Part shown: one piece after another, positions 34,989 through 44,897 of the stretch | How the letters are laid out: every line of letters begins with the position of its first letter | How positions within the stretch are numbered: position 1 is the first letter of the stretch | Assembly (NCBI RefSeq): GCF_008180725.1 | Contig: NZ_VTEV01000003.1 | Span: forward strand, 363,841-427,840 | Length of the DNA: 64,000 nt | Direction of reading: 5' to 3' | From: Sutcliffiella horikoshii | Lineage (GTDB): Bacteria > Bacillota > Bacilli > Bacillales > Bacillaceae_I | The notes under the pieces: generated by a model | Seen by the model: the letters and a program-made list of their open reading frames with translations, nothing else | Databases searched by the model: none | Told to the model about the DNA's origin: nothing | Position numbers and translations under genes: made by a program

Positions 34989-36758
34989 CTATTGTAAATC
35001 TTCATTTTCTTTAGACAACTTCACCGTAAAGGCAGTCCCTTTATTCAATTCACTCGTAACAGAAATACTGCCATGATGGGCTTCCACGATATGCTTTACA
35101 ATAGCAAGACCTAACCCGGTTCCACCTGAATTCCGACTTCGTGCCTTATCCACCCGGTAAAACCGCTCAAAAATCCTTGGTATCTCATGCTGCTCCATAC
35201 CAATACCAGTATCGGATACAACAATGATTACCTCTTTCTCTACCTCTTCCACCTTCACCTTAACTTCTCCACCGGCTGATGTATAAGCGATGGCATTGTT
35301 AATAAGATTAATGAAAACCTGTTTAATCCTAGAGGTATCAGCAAATAAATACAGCTGTTTTTTAGGTTGCGATAAAACAAGATTTATTTCTTTTTCTCTT
35401 GCCTTTCCTTCCAATATTACAAAGATTTCTTCCAACAGATCGTTGATTTCCACATACTCAGGGTTTAGTCTAAAACCTTGTTTCTCTATTTTAGAAAGGT
35501 CCAGCAAATCTTCAATAAGTGACTGCAGTCTGTCGCTTTCTTTTAGAATGATGGATAAGAAATACTGCAATGTATCTTTATCATTCATCGCTCCATCCAA
35601 CAATGTTTCTGAAAACCCTTTGATAGATGTGATTGGGGTTTTTAACTCATGAGATACATTAGCAACAAAATCTTTTCTCATTTGCTCAAGCTTCTTTAAT
35701 TCTGTAATGTCATGGAACACAAGGACAATGCCTTTCCACTCATCATTGATGCCGATGATCGGTGCTCCATACACTTCAAAGTGTCTGCGTTCAATCTTCA
35801 AAGGAAGCAAGATTTGCTTTCGCAAACTCACCTCGGTCATAAAGATCTCTTCAATCAACGAGACAACTTCTTTCTGCTCTATGGCTTCATAATATAGCCT
35901 ATAAAGATATTCTGCAGGATCTGCATCAAATGTATCTTTATAGGCACGGTTGATGAGATTTACGTAGCCTCGACCATCAATTAATATCAATCCACTTCCC
36001 ATGCTCTCAATAAGAGTCCGGAGACGATCCTGCTGCATTTCTTGCGCTTTGGTCATATCCTGAAGGTTTCGTGCCAATATGTTAATGGACTGACTTAACA
36101 TTCCTGTTTCATCAACATGTTCCTCAAATGTCCTAGCTTTATAGTTTCCTTTGGCAAGCTCCGTTGCCACTTTGGTGGCAGCTTCAATCGGCCTGGTGTA
36201 TTGAGATGTAATCCTTACCCCAAGAAGCAAAATAACCACAAACGCTGCACCAAGGCTTGCAATTAATAATCCCCAAATTTGTTGATTGACTCTTTGGAGA
36301 GAATCTATTGGGGTACTTAGCATGACATATCCATCTTTAGATCCGTTTCTTGTAATGGAGTTTCCGTAATAATACATTTCATCATTCTGCTCATAGAAAA
36401 TCCTGTCACGGTTCTTGTTGTTTTTAACCGCATCTTTTATAATCTCCTCTTGAGATTCTATCCCAGATACAGTCGGCCCAGTAGTCTCATATAACACCGT
36501 GCCATCCTTATCGGTAATGCTGACCCTTGCTGCTAAAGTGTTGCTAACATCATTGAGATGTTTTTGCAGTATAGGTGTCACACTGGTCTCCTCTTCCACC
36601 AGCATCGTTACCAGTTCTGTTTCTTTGATGAGCCTCTGATTAAAGGTATTTAAATAAAAGCTTTTAAAGAGCTGACCAAGCAAAAGCCCTAGGCACACAA
36701 GCACCACGATGATTAAGGTGATAAGTGCAAAGAGCAGTCTTGAGCGGAACCTATTCAT
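34989..36758 (-). CDS. phoR: Phosphate-sensing histidine kinase PhoR
   Basis: A 589-residue sensor kinase. Order: membrane helix 10-33, extracytoplasmic sensor domain to about 165, membrane helix to about 190, HAMP, PAS (about 240-350), HisKA with the phospho-acceptor in FVANVSHELKTPITSIKGF, and HATPase with DTGIGM, RFYRVDKARSR and GGTGLGLAI. It phosphorylates PhoP when phosphate is scarce. Its ATG overlaps the end of phoP by eight bases, with GGAGG upstream. It aligns in position with B. subtilis phoR. Confidence 0.93.
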   Translation of the reverse strand: MNRFRSRLLFALITLIIVVLVCLGLLLGQLFKSFYLNTFNQRLIKETELVTMLVEEETSVTPILQKHLNDVSNTLAARVSITDKDGTVLYETTGPTVSGIESQEEIIKDAVKNNKNRDRIFYEQNDEMYYYGNSITRNGSKDGYVMLSTPIDSLQRVNQQIWGLLIASLGAAFVVILLLGVRITSQYTRPIEAATKVATELAKGNYKARTFEEHVDETGMLSQSINILARNLQDMTKAQEMQQDRLRTLIESMGSGLILIDGRGYVNLINRAYKDTFDADPAEYLYRLYYEAIEQKEVVSLIEEIFMTEVSLRKQILLPLKIERRHFEVYGAPIIGINDEWKGIVLVFHDITELKKLEQMRKDFVANVSHELKTPITSIKGFSETLLDGAMNDKDTLQYFLSIILKESDRLQSLIEDLLDLSKIEKQGFRLNPEYVEINDLLEEIFVILEGKAREKEINLVLSQPKKQLYLFADTSRIKQVFINLINNAIAYTSAGGEVKVKVEEVEKEVIIVVSDTGIGMEQHEIPRIFERFYRVDKARSRNSGGTGLGLAIVKHIVEAHHGSISVTSELNKGTAFTVKLSKENEDLQ

Positions 36759-37479
36759 GTAATTTCTGTTCCTCCAGCTTATAACCTAGCCCTCTAATTG
36801 TCTTTATATATGTAGGTTTTTTCGTATCCGTCTCTATTTTTTCCCTTAAGTGACTAATATGAACATCCACAATCCGAGTGTCTCCGGCAAAATCATAATT
36901 CCACACCGCGCTCAACAGTTGATCGCGAGTCAACACTCTTCCCTTATTCTTAGATAAGTAGACCAAAAGCTCAAATTCCTTTGGCGTAAGTTCTAATCGT
37001 TCATCACGAAAATAGGCTTCATAGTGCTCAGGCAGTATTTTTACATCTCCGATTACAATCTTTTCCGAAGTGTCCTCTTCTACTTTCTGCGCCTCCGTGT
37101 TACCTGACATCTGCTGCATTCTGCGGAGGATAGCCTTTACTCTAGCTACGACTTCTCTTGGACTGAAGGGTTTGGTCATATAATCATCAGCACCTAACTC
37201 TAGTCCCAACACCTTATCAAACTCATCATCCTTTGCGGTAAGCATGAGGATTGGTGTATGAACTTTGTGCTGTCTTAACTCTTTGCACACTTCTATTCCA
37301 TCTTTCTTAGGAAGCATAAGATCGAGAACGATCATATCAAATCGTTCTTCCATTGCCTTATTCAGACCTTCTTCTCCATCCATTGCAACGGAAACATCGT
37401 AACCTGCTTGCTGTAAATTATACTGTAACAATGTTACGATTGATTGTTCATCATCTACTATAAGAATTTTTTTATTCAT
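36751..37479 (-). CDS. phoP: Response regulator PhoP
   Basis: A 242-residue OmpR/PhoB-type regulator. The receiver domain holds LIVDDEQS, the phospho-acceptor in MIVLDLMLPKKDG and the LTAKD switch Thr; the C-terminal winged helix has ELTPKEFELLVYL and RIVDVHISHLREKIE. It activates phosphate-uptake and cell-wall phosphate-saving genes. The ATG at 37479 has GGAGG upstream; the open frame runs on without homology. It is cotranscribed with phoR. Confidence 0.95.
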   Translation of the reverse strand: MNKKILIVDDEQSIVTLLQYNLQQAGYDVSVAMDGEEGLNKAMEERFDMIVLDLMLPKKDGIEVCKELRQHKVHTPILMLTAKDDEFDKVLGLELGADDYMTKPFSPREVVARVKAILRRMQQMSGNTEAQKVEEDTSEKIVIGDVKILPEHYEAYFRDERLELTPKEFELLVYLSKNKGRVLTRDQLLSAVWNYDFAGDTRIVDVHISHLREKIETDTKKPTYIKTIRGLGYKLEEQKLHE

Positions 37480-37645
37480 TCTTTTCCTCCACCAAACTGT
37501 TTTGGAAAACCCATTTTGTTGTTCATCCAACTACCAATTGTTTTTTCTTTATCATTACTTTTCCATTTTACACGTATTCATTATTCATCACAATAAAGAA
37601 AAGCTTTCCATTAAGGACGTCATCGTAAGATTTAGTTTTCAAAAA

Positions 37646-37670
37646 TAAAAAAGAGCCTAAGCTCTTTTTT
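37646..37670 (-). terminator. Terminator of MaoC-like gene
   Basis: AAAAAAGAGCTTAGGCTCTTTTTT, overlapping the stop codon. Confidence 0.85.
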
Positions 37671-38145
37671 AGAAGTTTTCCATCGCACTGCTCTCCATCG
37701 GTTCAAGACGATGAGGAGGACAAACTGTGATGGAGCCTTTTGCAACAGTATGATTTTCTTCATTGGTACCATGAACACTCATTACGATGCAATGGTCTTT
37801 TTCGTTGATTTCCACCACTTCAAAAAGAAATTGAACACTACCATAGTGGAAGACTGGTTTTGGAAAAGTAATTTCTTGGTGTACAACATGACTTCCTGGT
37901 CCAGGTAAATACTTGGATACGGCTGAAGTAATAATCCCAGTTAACATGATGCTAGGTACGATTGGTTTTTTAAATGGTGTTTGGGACGCGTAGTCGTGCT
38001 GAATATAGAGTGGGTTCGCATCATTCGTTAACCCTAGGTATAATAATAGGTCTTTGTCTTCTATTTTTTCGGTTAGCTCAAGCTTTTCTCCCACTTGAAT
38101 TTCTGCGAGTTTTCTTCCGAGTTTTCTCTTTTTGCCTAGTAACAT
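37669..38145 (-). CDS. MaoC/hot-dog fold dehydratase-like protein
   Basis: A 158-residue single hot-dog-domain protein. YLGLTNDANPLYIQHDYA gives the D-x-N-P-x-H-type hydratase pattern of MaoC (here Asp/Asn-Pro ... Gln-His), followed by VPSIMLTGIITS. Relatives hydrate or dehydrate enoyl-CoA or enoyl-ACP. Its place between phoP and mdh, and a perfect CcpA site 41 bases upstream, suggest catabolite control. The actual substrate is not decidable; the catalytic His sits in IQHD. Confidence 0.75.
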   Translation of the reverse strand: MLLGKKRKLGRKLAEIQVGEKLELTEKIEDKDLLLYLGLTNDANPLYIQHDYASQTPFKKPIVPSIMLTGIITSAVSKYLPGPGSHVVHQEITFPKPVFHYGSVQFLFEVVEINEKDHCIVMSVHGTNEENHTVAKGSITVCPPHRLEPMESSAMENF

Positions 38146-38186
38146 ACATACACCCCCTGATGATGTTGGAAAATACCCCTTGTTTC

Positions 38187-38202
38187 TTGTAAACGTTTAC
38201 AA
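38187..38202. promoter_or_regulatory. Perfect palindromic cre (CcpA) site
   Basis: TTGTAAACGTTTACAA is a full 16-base palindrome that fits WTGNAANCGNWNNCW on both strands. It lies upstream of the MaoC-like gene. Confidence 0.75.
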
Positions 38203-38277
38203 TAGTGTTTTTAAAATAAGGGGATATAACCCCCTTATTAGTTACATTTTTGCAGGTGAGATATCCTGCTATACACC

Positions 38278-38404
38278 GCTGGTGATTTCCGCCTAGGGCT
38301 TCGCTTTCCTAGGGGCGCTGCTGGAGCCTCCTCGGCAAGCCTGCGGGGTCTCCAGCTAGCACTATCTCCCTAAGGAGTCTTCGCCCTAAGCTCCAATCAC
38401 CAGC
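38278..38404. repeat. Dispersed intergenic repeat, copy with covarying ends
   Basis: Ends GCTGGTGATT and AATCACCAGC are perfect inverted repeats. Compared with GCTGTTGATT/AATCAACAGC at 19933, both arms changed together. It lies just beyond mdh. Confidence 0.9.
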
Positions 38405-38442
38405 TAGAAGTTCTTAATACTTTCTACATTTTCTTTAAAGTT

Positions 38443-39381
38443 TTAGGATAGGACGTTCATGACGTTTTTGACGGATTCGACGGATTTGGAGAGTGCTGCT
38501 TTTTCATCTTCTGTTAGTTCTAGTTCGATGATTTTTTCGATGCCTCCAGCACCAAGGATTGTTGGTACTCCAAGGTAGATTCCGTCGTGTCCATATTCTC
38601 CTTCAAGATAGGCGATGGAAGGTAGGATGCGGCGTTGATCTTTCAGTATCGCTTCTACCATTTCCACCATCGATGCTGCAGGAGCATAATAGGCACTACC
38701 ATTGCCAAGCAGGTTGACGATTTCCCCGCCGCCTTTTCTTGTTCTTTCCACAATCGCATCTAGGCGATCTTTAGGAAGTAGTGTTTCTAGCGGGATTCCA
38801 CCTGCGTAAGAGTAGCGAACAAGCGGCACCATGTCATCTCCATGACCTCCGAGAACGAAGCCAGTAACATCTTTCACAGAAAGATTAAGTTCCTGTGACA
38901 CAAATGTGCGGAAACGAGCTGTATCTAGCACGCCTGATTGACCGATAACGCGGTTTTTCGGGAAGCCGGACTCTTTGAACACCGTGTATGTCATGGCATC
39001 TACTGGATTGGTCAACACGATGATATAGCAATCAGGAGAATGTTTTACCACTTCTCTTGTTACGCTTTTCATGATGTTTTGGTTTGTGGTTACCAGATCA
39101 TCACGGCTCATACCTGGTTTGCGGGCGATTCCTGCTGTAATGACAACGATATCGGAATTGGCTGTATCTTCATAGTTGGATGTTCCTGTAATGTTTGCAT
39201 CAAATCCTTGAACTGGACCTGCTTCTAACATGTCTAAAGCTTTCCCTTTAGTAGGGTTCTCCATTTGTGGGATATCTACTAGTACAACGTCTGCGAGTTC
39301 TTTTTGTGCTAGTAAGAATGCTGTTGTTGCGCCTGTGAAGCCTCCACCGATTACCGATACCTTTTTACGTCTCATTGTCAT
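38443..39381 (-). CDS. mdh: Malate dehydrogenase
   Basis: A 312-residue LDH-like NAD-dependent malate dehydrogenase of the TCA cycle. The Rossmann motif [15 protein letters not shown], the substrate arginine loop with [16 protein letters not shown], and the catalytic [13 protein letters not shown] (His) are intact. The start is ATG 39381 with GGGAGGA seven bases upstream; two other in-frame ATGs are close by. It follows icd in the citZ-icd-mdh cluster, though a repeat element separates the genes. Confidence 0.96.
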   Translation of the reverse strand: MTMRRKKVSVIGGGFTGATTAFLLAQKELADVVLVDIPQMENPTKGKALDMLEAGPVQGFDANITGTSNYEDTANSDIVVITAGIARKPGMSRDDLVTTNQNIMKSVTREVVKHSPDCYIIVLTNPVDAMTYTVFKESGFPKNRVIGQSGVLDTARFRTFVSQELNLSVKDVTGFVLGGHGDDMVPLVRYSYAGGIPLETLLPKDRLDAIVERTRKGGGEIVNLLGNGSAYYAPAASMVEMVEAILKDQRRILPSIAYLEGEYGHDGIYLGVPTILGAGGIEKIIELELTEDEKAALSKSVESVKNVMNVLS

Positions 39382-39420
39382 ATTCATTCCTCCCTAACCC
39401 TTTAATGTCTTCCTAACACC

Positions 39421-39550
39421 GCTGTGGATTTCCGCAAATGGCTTCGCTTTCCTAGGGGCACTGCTGGAGCCTCCTCGGCTTTCGCCTGCGGGGTCTCCAC
39501 CTAGCGCTAGCTCCCTCAGGAGTCTTCGCCCTGTGCTCCAATTCCCAGCT
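39421..39550. repeat. Dispersed intergenic repeat, copy
   Basis: Begins GCTGTGGATTTCCGC, ends AATTCCCAGCTAG, interior nearly identical to the copy at 19933. It lies between the icd terminator and mdh. Confidence 0.9.
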
Positions 39551-39570
39551 AGTGTACTGCTTTATTTTCA

Positions 39571-39605
39571 AAAAGCAAAAACCCATCGAGAGTTTTTGCT
39601 TTTTT
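39571..39605 (-). terminator. Terminator of icd
   Basis: AAGCAAAAACTCTCGATGGG TTTTTGCTTTTT on the minus strand. Confidence 0.85.
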
Positions 39606-39610
39606 TGAAA

Positions 39611-40879
39611 TTACATGTTTTTGATTAGTTCGTCACCAAACTCGGAGCATTTTACTTCTGTTGCGCCGTCCATTAGACGTGCAAAGTCGTAAGTTACTAC
39701 TTTAGAAGCGATGGATTTTTCCATAGCATCTACTACAAGTTTAGCAGCTTCTGTCCAGCCAAGGTGCTCAAGCATTAATACACCGGAAAGGATAACAGAA
39801 GATGGGTTTACTTTATCAAGACCAGCATATTTCGGAGCAGTACCATGTGTAGCTTCGAAAATTGCGTGACCAGTTTCATAGTTAATGTTTGCTCCAGGAG
39901 CGATTCCGATTCCACCTACTTGAGCAGCAAGTGCATCAGAGATGTAGTCACCGTTCAGGTTCATTGTTGCAACAACATCGAACTCTTTTGGACGAGTAAG
40001 AATTTGTTGTAAGAAGATATCAGCGATAGAATCCTTTACTAGGATTTTGCCTTCTGCTTCTGCAGCTTCTTGCGCTTTGTTTGCAGCATCTTTGCCTTCC
40101 GCTTCCGCGATACGGTCATATTGTGCCCAAGTGAATACTTTATCGCCGAATTCTTTCTCAGCTAGCTCGTAACCCCAGTTTTTGAAAGCACCCTCAGTGA
40201 ACTTCATGATGTTTCCTTTGTGTACTAGTGTTACAGATTTGCGGCCATGCTCGATTGCATAATTGATTGCACCACGAACAAGACGGGAAGTACCTTCTTC
40301 AGATACCGGCTTGATTCCGATACCGGAAGTTTCAGGGAAACGGATTTTGTTAACTCCCATTTCCGTTTGAAGGAAGTTGATTAGTTTTTCTACTTCCTCA
40401 GAGCCTTTCGCATACTCGATTCCAGCATAGATATCTTCTGTATTCTCACGGAAAATAACCATGTCAGTATCTTCTGGACGTTTAATAGGAGAAGGAACTC
40501 CTTGGAAATAACGAACAGGACGTAAGCATGTGAAAAGGTCCAACTCTTGACGTAATGCAACGTTAAGAGAACGGATTCCGCCACCGACTGGAGTAGTCAG
40601 AGGTCCTTTGATTGCAATTATGTACTCACGGATATCATCAAGTGTTTGACTTGGCAACCATTCACCAGTTTGGTTGAATGCTTTTTCTCCAGCCAATACT
40701 TCTTTCCAAACAATTTCCTTTTCACCATTATATGCTTTTTCAACAGCTGCTTCTAAAACACGGGATGCTGATGCCCAAATGTCAGGACCAATTCCATCTC
40801 CCTCAATGAATGGAATAATTGGGTTGTTAGGTACGTTTAGTACGCCATCTGTAACAGTAATTTTTGTTCCTTGTGTCAA
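39611..40879 (-). CDS. icd: Isocitrate dehydrogenase (NADP)
   Basis: A 422-residue homodimeric enzyme converting isocitrate to 2-oxoglutarate. [12 protein letters not shown], the substrate-binding [18 protein letters not shown] (Ser of the phosphorylatable type) and [19 protein letters not shown] are conserved, and length is typical. The start follows TAGGAGG. It lies downstream of citZ in the TCA cluster. Confidence 0.97.
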   Translation of the reverse strand: MTQGTKITVTDGVLNVPNNPIIPFIEGDGIGPDIWASASRVLEAAVEKAYNGEKEIVWKEVLAGEKAFNQTGEWLPSQTLDDIREYIIAIKGPLTTPVGGGIRSLNVALRQELDLFTCLRPVRYFQGVPSPIKRPEDTDMVIFRENTEDIYAGIEYAKGSEEVEKLINFLQTEMGVNKIRFPETSGIGIKPVSEEGTSRLVRGAINYAIEHGRKSVTLVHKGNIMKFTEGAFKNWGYELAEKEFGDKVFTWAQYDRIAEAEGKDAANKAQEAAEAEGKILVKDSIADIFLQQILTRPKEFDVVATMNLNGDYISDALAAQVGGIGIAPGANINYETGHAIFEATHGTAPKYAGLDKVNPSSVILSGVLMLEHLGWTEAAKLVVDAMEKSIASKVVTYDFARLMDGATEVKCSEFGDELIKNM

Positions 40880-40993
40880 AGTAAAAACCTCCTAAGAAAT
40901 ATGATGACATTAGATGTTTGGGAAAGGGATTTCCCCTCCCCTTTATTATAGCAAAAATTCAATCAATGTATCTTGTTGTAGCGTGAAGTTCCC

Positions 40994-42112
40994 TTAGCTA
41001 CGTTTTTCAAGTGGTACATAGTCCTGCTTGCCAGGGCCAGTATAATCTGCACGCGGGCGAATTAGACGGTTGTTGGAATATTGCTCAAGAATATGCGCCA
41101 ACCAACCGGATACACGGCTCACAGCAAAAATTGGTGTGAATAAGTCGTGATCGATTCCTAAAGAATGGTACACAGACGCACTGTAGAAATCAACGTTTGG
41201 TGGAAGTGGCTTCTCGGAAGTCACGATTTCTTCCACTTTCACGGACATTTCATACCATTTAGGTTGTCCTGTCAGATGAGTAAGTTTCTCTGACATTTCA
41301 CGCAAATGTTTCGCACGAGGATCTCCCTGACGATATACACGGTGACCAAAGCCCATGATTTTTTCTTTATTTGCAAGCTTTTCACGGATATAGCTTTCCG
41401 CGTTTTCTACTTCTCCTATTTCAGAAAGCATCTTCATAACCGCTTCGTTTGCTCCTCCGTGCAATGGGCCTTTTAACGCTCCGATTGCAGCAGTAACACC
41501 AGAGTAAACATCAGATAATGTCGCTACACATACACGTGCAGTGAAAGTAGATGCATTTAATTCATGATCAGCATGAAGAACTAATGCTTTATTAAATGCT
41601 TCAATCGCAACCTCAGATGGCTCATCTCCAGTTAACATGTATAAAAAGTTAGCTGCCATTCCTAGGTCAGTTCTAGGAGCAATCGGGTCTAACCCTTTAC
41701 GGATTCTTGAGAACGCTGTCACAATTGTCGGCATTTTTGCTTGCAGGCGAACTGCTTTGTGATAATTTACTTCAGGATCCATGTTATCTGCTTCTGCATC
41801 GTAAAGACCTAATAGTGATACTGCCGTACGTAAAGCAGCCATAGGGTGAACTTTATCAATTGGATAAGTTTTAAAGTGATTGATGACTTCATCCGGAAGT
41901 GCAGCATTTTCAGCTAATTCTTTCTTCAGTGAAGCCAACTCTTCCTTGTTAGGCAATTTCTGATGCCATAAAAGATAGATTACCTCTTCGAAGCTAGCAT
42001 GGTCTGCTAAGTCATCAATGTTGTAGCCAACATACGTTAGTGTGTCATCAATAATGGAACTGATAGCGGAAGTTGTTGCTACAATTCCTTCAAGACCTTT
42101 AGTTGTTGTCAT
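40994..42112 (-). CDS. citZ: Citrate synthase
   Basis: A 372-residue citrate synthase of the short Gram-positive type. Active-site segments are HADHELNASTFTARV (His), GHRVYRQGDPRA (His) and VDFYSASVYHSLG (Asp). It condenses acetyl-CoA with oxaloacetate. SD GGAGAGG precedes the ATG. The 350-base region upstream holds the ytwI terminator; I see no promoter there that I would call firmly. Confidence 0.97.
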   Translation of the reverse strand: MTTTKGLEGIVATTSAISSIIDDTLTYVGYNIDDLADHASFEEVIYLLWHQKLPNKEELASLKKELAENAALPDEVINHFKTYPIDKVHPMAALRTAVSLLGLYDAEADNMDPEVNYHKAVRLQAKMPTIVTAFSRIRKGLDPIAPRTDLGMAANFLYMLTGDEPSEVAIEAFNKALVLHADHELNASTFTARVCVATLSDVYSGVTAAIGALKGPLHGGANEAVMKMLSEIGEVENAESYIREKLANKEKIMGFGHRVYRQGDPRAKHLREMSEKLTHLTGQPKWYEMSVKVEEIVTSEKPLPPNVDFYSASVYHSLGIDHDLFTPIFAVSRVSGWLAHILEQYSNNRLIRPRADYTGPGKQDYVPLEKRS

Positions 42113-42279
42113 TTCAAACCTCTCCTTTATGTGAAAATTTCTTCAAATCCTTATCTACCATTGTCCACCCGAACGCTTGCTCACCATAATGATAAAAATT
42201 AATGATCTGTATAAATATTAAGAGTAATTCATTAATTCAGAATCTAGCAAACTAAGAAAATGCTTACATTTCCATTCAT
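42113..42279 (-). other. citZ upstream region
   Basis: AT-rich non-coding sequence with the citZ SD near 42120. Weak -10 candidates (CATTAT) but no convincing -35, and no clear CcpC or cre box that I can recognise. Confidence 0.3.
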
Positions 42280-42330
42280 AAAAATATGCGCCATATCCAC
42301 TATGTTCATGGGTGTGCGCGCATTTTCGGC
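42280..42330 (-). terminator. Terminator of ytwI
   Basis: AAAATGCGC...GCGCATATTTTT on the minus strand, downstream of ytwI. Confidence 0.65.
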
Positions 42331-42466
42331 GAACAATGTTTCTCTTGCTAAGTAGGAAGGAAGTGTCCTTGTCCCTATTATAAACAATTATCTGACTTTT
42401 GTGAATGAAAAGAACGAAAGTCCTGCAAAAAATATTATCACGAAAAAATAATTTGTGAAAAATCCC

Positions 42467-42928
42467 CTATGTGAAATACTCCACTACCTTCATCGCAAGA
42501 TAAGCTATTCCTGCACCAATCAACGGGCCTACAGCCACTCCATTAAACAAGGAAACCGCAAGAATCGTACCAAAGACCAATGCTGTTGTAATATGCGGAT
42601 CATTGGCAAGCAATGTTAACCCGCTTTTTGCAATTAGAGCCACAGCTATACCAGCTCCGAGCGCCACCCATGCATAGGAAGACTTCAACGCTTCTTGTAA
42701 TTGCTTGAATCCTATATCTCCTGTAGCAATCGGAACTAAAACTGCAATGGTTATGATCGTGACACCCCAATTAATTCCTTTGGACTGTAGATAGGGGAAT
42801 ACTTTATTGTCCAGACCAATAACTTTAATAACAAGCAATACTGCCACAGCAAACATCAATGATGGATTCTTAGCAATAAAGCCGATTAATAGAAGTATTA
42901 GTAAGAACACGGTAGCTTGACTTATCAT
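42467..42928 (-). CDS. ytwI: DUF441 membrane protein YtwI
   Basis: A 153-residue membrane protein with four to five helices. FIAKNPSLMFAVAVLL near the N-terminus and a Gly-rich last helix GVAVGPLIGAGIAY match DUF441/YtwI. Function unknown. It sits upstream of citZ and is divergent from ytvI, as in B. subtilis. Confidence 0.85.
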   Translation of the reverse strand: MISQATVFLLILLLIGFIAKNPSLMFAVAVLLVIKVIGLDNKVFPYLQSKGINWGVTIITIAVLVPIATGDIGFKQLQEALKSSYAWVALGAGIAVALIAKSGLTLLANDPHITTALVFGTILAVSLFNGVAVGPLIGAGIAYLAMKVVEYFT

Positions 42929-43107
42929 TCTGTTTCATCCTTCCAAAACCAGACCCTTTTTCCATACTACCATAATAAAATACGAAAGAAAAAGAATTGA
43001 AACCGTACAGAATTTTCCTAATTTTTAAATATAAAACTATGAAAACAATAAGTCAGGTTGTAAAATATGAAGTAAGGGAATTCCGGTACTCATAAGGGGT
43101 GTTATGC

Positions 43108-44229
43108 TTGAATTGGAATTATGTACATATCGTTTTTCGTCTCCTTCTTGTGCTTCTCATCATCACGATCGGTCTTGTTTCATTTTTTCATCTCTTCTCC
43201 ATTGCCTATCCTTTCATCATCGCATTAGTTCTAGCTTTCTTAATTAACCCGCTCGTTAATTTACTAGAAAAGAACGGAAAACTTCCAAGAAGTTTAGCCG
43301 TTTTCCTCTCCATCATGGCTTTGTTCGCAACGGTTGTAGGTGTCGTCACATTATTAATTGTTGAGATTGTTTCTGGAACTGAGTATTTGGCTAAAGTAGT
43401 GCCGGGACATTTTGAAACGTTGGTTGTCTATATGGAGCAGTTTGTCGTAACTAAAATACTTCCTTTGTTCCAGCAGGTTAGTACCATGTTTCATAGTTTG
43501 GAGGAGGATCAGCAACAATCTCTATTGACAAATATTGAAGATATTGGCGGAACGGTTGCCAGCACAGTCGGTGAGTTCATCCAATCCTTTTTAACCAATC
43601 TTCCAAAACTCATCACATGGATTCCAAGTGTTGCCACAGTCTTGATTTTTTCCTTATTGGCAACTTTTTTCATCAGCAAGGATTGGTACAAGCTTAAAGG
43701 AAGACTGAAGAAAATCACTCCAATTAAAGCGCAAGGAAGTCTTACAAAAGTTTTTGTAAGCTTAAAGAAGGCCTTCTTCGGTTTCATGCGGGCACAGGCC
43801 ACGCTAATTTCGATCACTACCATCATTGTATTAATTGGATTATTAATATTACGGGTTGAATACGCCATTACCGTTGCCTTAATCATCGGATTGGTAGACT
43901 TGATCCCGTATCTTGGAACTGGGCTCATTTTTGTTCCGTGGATTATCTTTTTAGCTATTAGTGGGAATTTACCATTAGCTATTGGACTTGGAGTCCTTTA
44001 TTTAATTGTCATCGTGCAGCGGCAACTTATGGAACCAAAGATATTATCATCCAGTATCGGCCTTGATCCTTTGGCGACATTAGTAAGTTTATTTGTAGGT
44101 TTCCAATTGATAGGCTTCCTTGGCCTGATTGTCGGGCCTGTGACAGTAGTCATTTTTAACACCCTTTGGAATGCAGGCGTGATAAAAGATATCTATCTAT
44201 TCATAGTCGGTAAGAATAGGGTGGTTTAA
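43108..44229 (+). CDS. ytvI: Sporulation integral membrane protein YtvI (AI-2E transporter family)
   Basis: A 373-residue protein of the AI-2E/PerM family with about eight helices. The N-terminal IAYPFIIALVLAFLINPLVN and the C-terminal GLVDLIPYLGTGLIFVPWII are typical. YtvI is made under mother-cell control in B. subtilis; the transported substrate is unknown. I prefer TTG 43108 (AAGGGGTG six bases upstream) over the GTG at 43099. It is plus-strand and monocistronic. Confidence 0.87.
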   Translation: MNWNYVHIVFRLLLVLLIITIGLVSFFHLFSIAYPFIIALVLAFLINPLVNLLEKNGKLPRSLAVFLSIMALFATVVGVVTLLIVEIVSGTEYLAKVVPGHFETLVVYMEQFVVTKILPLFQQVSTMFHSLEEDQQQSLLTNIEDIGGTVASTVGEFIQSFLTNLPKLITWIPSVATVLIFSLLATFFISKDWYKLKGRLKKITPIKAQGSLTKVFVSLKKAFFGFMRAQATLISITTIIVLIGLLILRVEYAITVALIIGLVDLIPYLGTGLIFVPWIIFLAISGNLPLAIGLGVLYLIVIVQRQLMEPKILSSSIGLDPLATLVSLFVGFQLIGFLGLIVGPVTVVIFNTLWNAGVIKDIYLFIVGKNRVV

Positions 44230-44251
44230 TTTTTGTTGTAAGGTTAACTAC

Positions 44252-44371
44252 CGCTGTTCCTTTTCGCTAATGGCGTCGCTTTCCGCGGACGGTGCTTGAC
44301 CCTCCTCACTTCGTTGCGGGGTCTCAATCTACCGTTACTTCCCCGCTGGAGTCTTTGCCATTTGCTCCATT
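44252..44371. repeat. Dispersed intergenic repeat, copy
   Basis: CGCTTTCCGCGGACGGTGCT, CCTCCTCACTTCGTTGCGGG and GGAGTCTTTGCCA segments are shared with the copies at 17576 and 19933. It lies beyond the ytvI 3' end, the only copy after a plus-strand gene. Confidence 0.85.
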
Positions 44372-44514
44372 ACTAGAAAATATGCTAATAACAAAGAACT
44401 CAATTAGAGATCAACAGGTTCTGATACTTGTCACAAAAAGAAGCTGCATAAAAAATTTACAAAAAACTAAATTACAGGGCATATCACATTTAAAATCATG
44501 ACATTTTCCACATC

Positions 44515-44556
44515 AAAAAGGCTTAGAGAGTTTTCCCCTCTAAGCCCTTTTACTTT
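44515..44556. terminator. Bidirectional terminator
   Basis: AAAGGCTTAGAG AGTTTTCCC CTCTAAGCCCTTT with T-rich tails on both strands. It could end ytvI (plus) and the small membrane ORF (minus). The 44372-44514 stretch before it shows nothing recognisable. Confidence 0.7.
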
Positions 44557-44592
44557 ATTATATTTTTCAACAACTCCAATATAGCTTAGGTA

Positions 44593-44745
44593 TCAGGTAT
44601 TTGAAACCTTTCTTTTTTTAAACGATAGTACAATTGCCATAACAAACAAAATTAAAGAAATGAGAATTGTTGTTCCTGAACCAATAGGTGTAGAAATTCC
44701 TAGAATTATTATTATGATTCCGAATATAATTAAGCTCGTAACCAA
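44593..44745 (-). CDS. Small membrane protein, 50 residues
   Basis: A short frame with SD GAAGGAGG seven bases before a TTG start. The peptide has two hydrophobic segments (about residues 4-17 and 26-41), separated by a Gly/Ser/Thr turn STPIGSGTT, and a basic tail SFKKRKVSNT. This two-helix hairpin with a positive C-terminus is common among small Bacillus membrane proteins of unknown role. A bidirectional terminator follows at 44515-44556. I do not recognise a named family. Confidence 0.6.
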   Translation of the reverse strand: MVTSLIIFGIIIIILGISTPIGSGTTILISLILFVMAIVLSFKKRKVSNT

Positions 44746-44897
44746 TATTATTCCTCCTTCTTCAAATTTGCTTTATATCGTCGTGCAGTTTCACTTCTAA
44801 TTCTACAATCGCTCCCAGATTATTTATTATTACTGTAAATCACTCTCATATTCAAAAGTCTTTCATGCCATAATAGGTCCATTCTTTAAGAAGTTAA

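Noticed and set aside
44603-44625. Third sigma-W promoter (TGAAAC) on the plus strand
   Set aside because: The spacing to the nearest CGAT-like -10 is wrong and it lies inside the small membrane ORF.
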